This document shows, one piece after another, positions 4,368 through 5,440 of a stretch of 5,440 bases of DNA. Position numbers and translations under genes: made by a program. The stretch lies in assembly GCA_029263555.1 (NCBI GenBank), contig JAJUFW010000228.1, forward strand, positions 1 through 5,440. The letters are read 5' to 3'. How positions within the stretch are numbered: the stretch's first letter is position 1; each line of letters starts with the position of its first letter. This stretch comes from Alphaproteobacteria bacterium. Its GTDB lineage: Bacteria; Pseudomonadota; Alphaproteobacteria; DSM-16000; Inquilinaceae. The notes under the pieces were generated by a model. It did not search any database, was not told the origin of the DNA, and saw only the letters and a program-made list of their open reading frames with translations.

Positions 4368-5440
4368 TGGCCGGCGCCGGGCTCGCCTTCCGCCTCGCCC
4401 GGCGCGAGCTGCGCGGCGGGCTCAAGGGATTCAGGATCTTCCTTGCCTGCCTCACGCTGGGCGTGGCAGCAATCGCCGCCGTCCAGTCGCTGTCGAGCGG
4501 GATCCTGGAGGGCCTGCGCGAGGACGGCCGGGCCATCCTGGGCGGCGACGTCGCCCTGCGCACCCAGTTCCAGCCGGCGGAGCCCGGGCAGCTTGCCTGG
4601 CTCCGGGACAACGCCGTCGTTTCGGAAAGCGTCGAGATGCGGGCCATGGCCCGGACCGGCGCCGGCGACAGCACGCTCGTCGAGCTGAAGGCCGTCGACG
4701 ATCTCTACCCGCTCTCCGGGACCCTGACGCTGGCCGGCGGCGGCGATGCGGCCGCAGCGCTGGCCTCCCGCGACGGAATTCCCGGCGCGGTCGTCGAAGA
4801 GACGGTGCTGACCCGGCTCGGCGTCGCCGTCGGCGACCGGGTGGCGGTCGGCGACGCCAGCTTCGAGATCCGCGGCGTCATCGACCGGGAGCCCGACCGC
4901 GCCGGCGGCGGCTTCGCCCTCGGGCCGCGGCTCCTGATGTCGGTCTCGGCCCTGCCCGACACGGGCCTGATCCGGCCGGGCAGCATGGTCGGCTACCACT
5001 ACCGGCTGGCGCTGCCGCCGGGAAGCGAGGTCGGACGCTTCGTCGAACGGGTGCGGACCGAATTCCCCGAGGCGTCCTGGCGGATCCGGACCTTCGACGA
5101 TGCGGCGCCGCGGCTGGCCGAGATGATCGGCCGCCTCACCCTGTTCCTGACCCTGGTCGGCCTGACTGCCCTGCTGGTCGGCGGCGTCGGCGTCGGCAAT
5201 GCCGTGAAGGCCTATCTCGAGGGGCGGACCGCCACGATCGCCACCTTCAAGTGCCTCGGCGCGTCGAGCCGGCTGGTCTTCGCGACATATCTCGCGCAGA
5301 TCATGACGCTGGCGGCCGTCGGGGTCGCGGCCGGGCTCGTCATCGGCGCCGCCGTGCCGCTGGTGGCGGGCAGGCTCCTCGCCGATCTTCTGCCGATCGA
5401 CGCCCGCATCGGCATCTATCCCGGGGCGCTCGCCCTGGCG
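4367..5440 (+). CDS. ybbP: YbbP-like FtsX/MacB-family ABC permease, N-terminal part (3' end outside window)
   Basis: The frame opens at the ATG at 4367, inside TGATG (4365-4369) where it overlaps the ybbA stop by one base, and stays open to the window edge, giving 358 residues. YbbP proteins run to roughly 800 or more residues, so under half is seen. LAFRLARRELRGG (6-18) is a basic cytoplasmic start, and a first membrane segment spans about 22-41. A large soluble region (about 45-250) contains GGDVALR (59-65) and VVEETVLTRLGVAVGD (142-157), motifs common to FtsX-type periplasmic domains. A second membrane segment lies at about 255-279. A cytoplasmic loop with RTATIATFKCLGAS (287-300) matches the family's R..EIA..K.LGA coupling element, and a further hydrophobic segment lies at about 308-335. 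These proteins belong to the mechanotransmission ABC class with MacB and LolCE, in which ATP use in the cytosol moves the periplasmic domain instead of pumping substrate through a channel. The partner ATPase is the gene just upstream. No defect is visible. Confidence 0.9.
   Translation, partial: MAGAGLAFRLARRELRGGLKGFRIFLACLTLGVAAIAAVQSLSSGILEGLREDGRAILGGDVALRTQFQPAEPGQLAWLRDNAVVSESVEMRAMARTGAGDSTLVELKAVDDLYPLSGTLTLAGGGDAAAALASRDGIPGAVVEETVLTRLGVAVGDRVAVGDASFEIRGVIDREPDRAGGGFALGPRLLMSVSALPDTGLIRPGSMVGYHYRLALPPGSEVGRFVERVRTEFPEASWRIRTFDDAAPRLAEMIGRLTLFLTLVGLTALLVGGVGVGNAVKAYLEGRTATIATFKCLGASSRLVFATYLAQIMTLAAVGVAAGLVIGAAVPLVAGRLLADLLPIDARIGIYPGALALA

Noticed and set aside
4067..4999. A 310-codon open frame on the minus strand, opposite ybbA and ybbP
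   Set aside because: It is antisense to a complete ABC ATPase and an FtsX-type permease, and its Ala/Gly/Arg-rich translation has no recognisable motif.
1..5440. A mobile element, CRISPR array, phage or defence system
   Set aside because: No transposase, integrase, direct-repeat array, tRNA-adjacent junction or shift in composition is visible. All seven genes belong to known housekeeping or metabolic families.

Overview
The window is uniformly GC-rich, densely coded DNA from a proteobacterium. The mix of families (a UbiH-type hydroxylase, a Tas-type aldo-keto reductase, a GFA-family protein, and a TesA/YbbA/YbbP locus) and the strong GC bias at third codon positions suggest an alphaproteobacterium, perhaps of the Rhodospirillales. 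That placement is an inference from sequence style, not from a search. No tRNA, rRNA, CRISPR array, insertion sequence or other mark of recent transfer is visible, and no gap between genes exceeds about 140 bases.

Layout. (1) Bases 1-531, plus strand: the C-terminal part of a UbiH/COQ6-type flavoprotein hydroxylase (ubiquinone synthesis), cut by the window's left edge. (2) Bases 637-2786, minus strand: three genes read leftward from a start at 2786. They are a Tas-like aldo-keto reductase, a ThpR-type RNA 2',3'-cyclic phosphodiesterase and a small GFA-family zinc protein. Gaps of 34 and 64 bases suggest one transcript, with a possible hairpin in the second gap. (3) Bases 2926-3612, minus strand: a secreted SGNH/GDSL esterase of the TesA type. 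(4) Bases 3630 to the right edge, plus strand: an ABC ATPase (YbbA) and, overlapping it by one base, the start of a large FtsX/MacB-type permease (YbbP), cut by the right edge.

The most informative part is the right half. tesA and ybbA-ybbP diverge from a gap of only 17 bases, as the orthologues do in Escherichia coli. YbbA and YbbP should form an inner-membrane complex of the MacB/LolCDE mechanotransmission class. The neighbouring TesA has a signal peptide and so would act on the periplasmic side, where the large YbbP domain also lies. A joint role in releasing or hydrolysing lipid-like substrates is plausible. The tas-thpR-GFA group has no obvious shared pathway.

I found no gene whose family is unknown and no clear sign of a wholly new system. 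The findings are moderate: a conserved gene neighbourhood, an unusually tight divergent start region, and several short inverted repeats of uncertain meaning.
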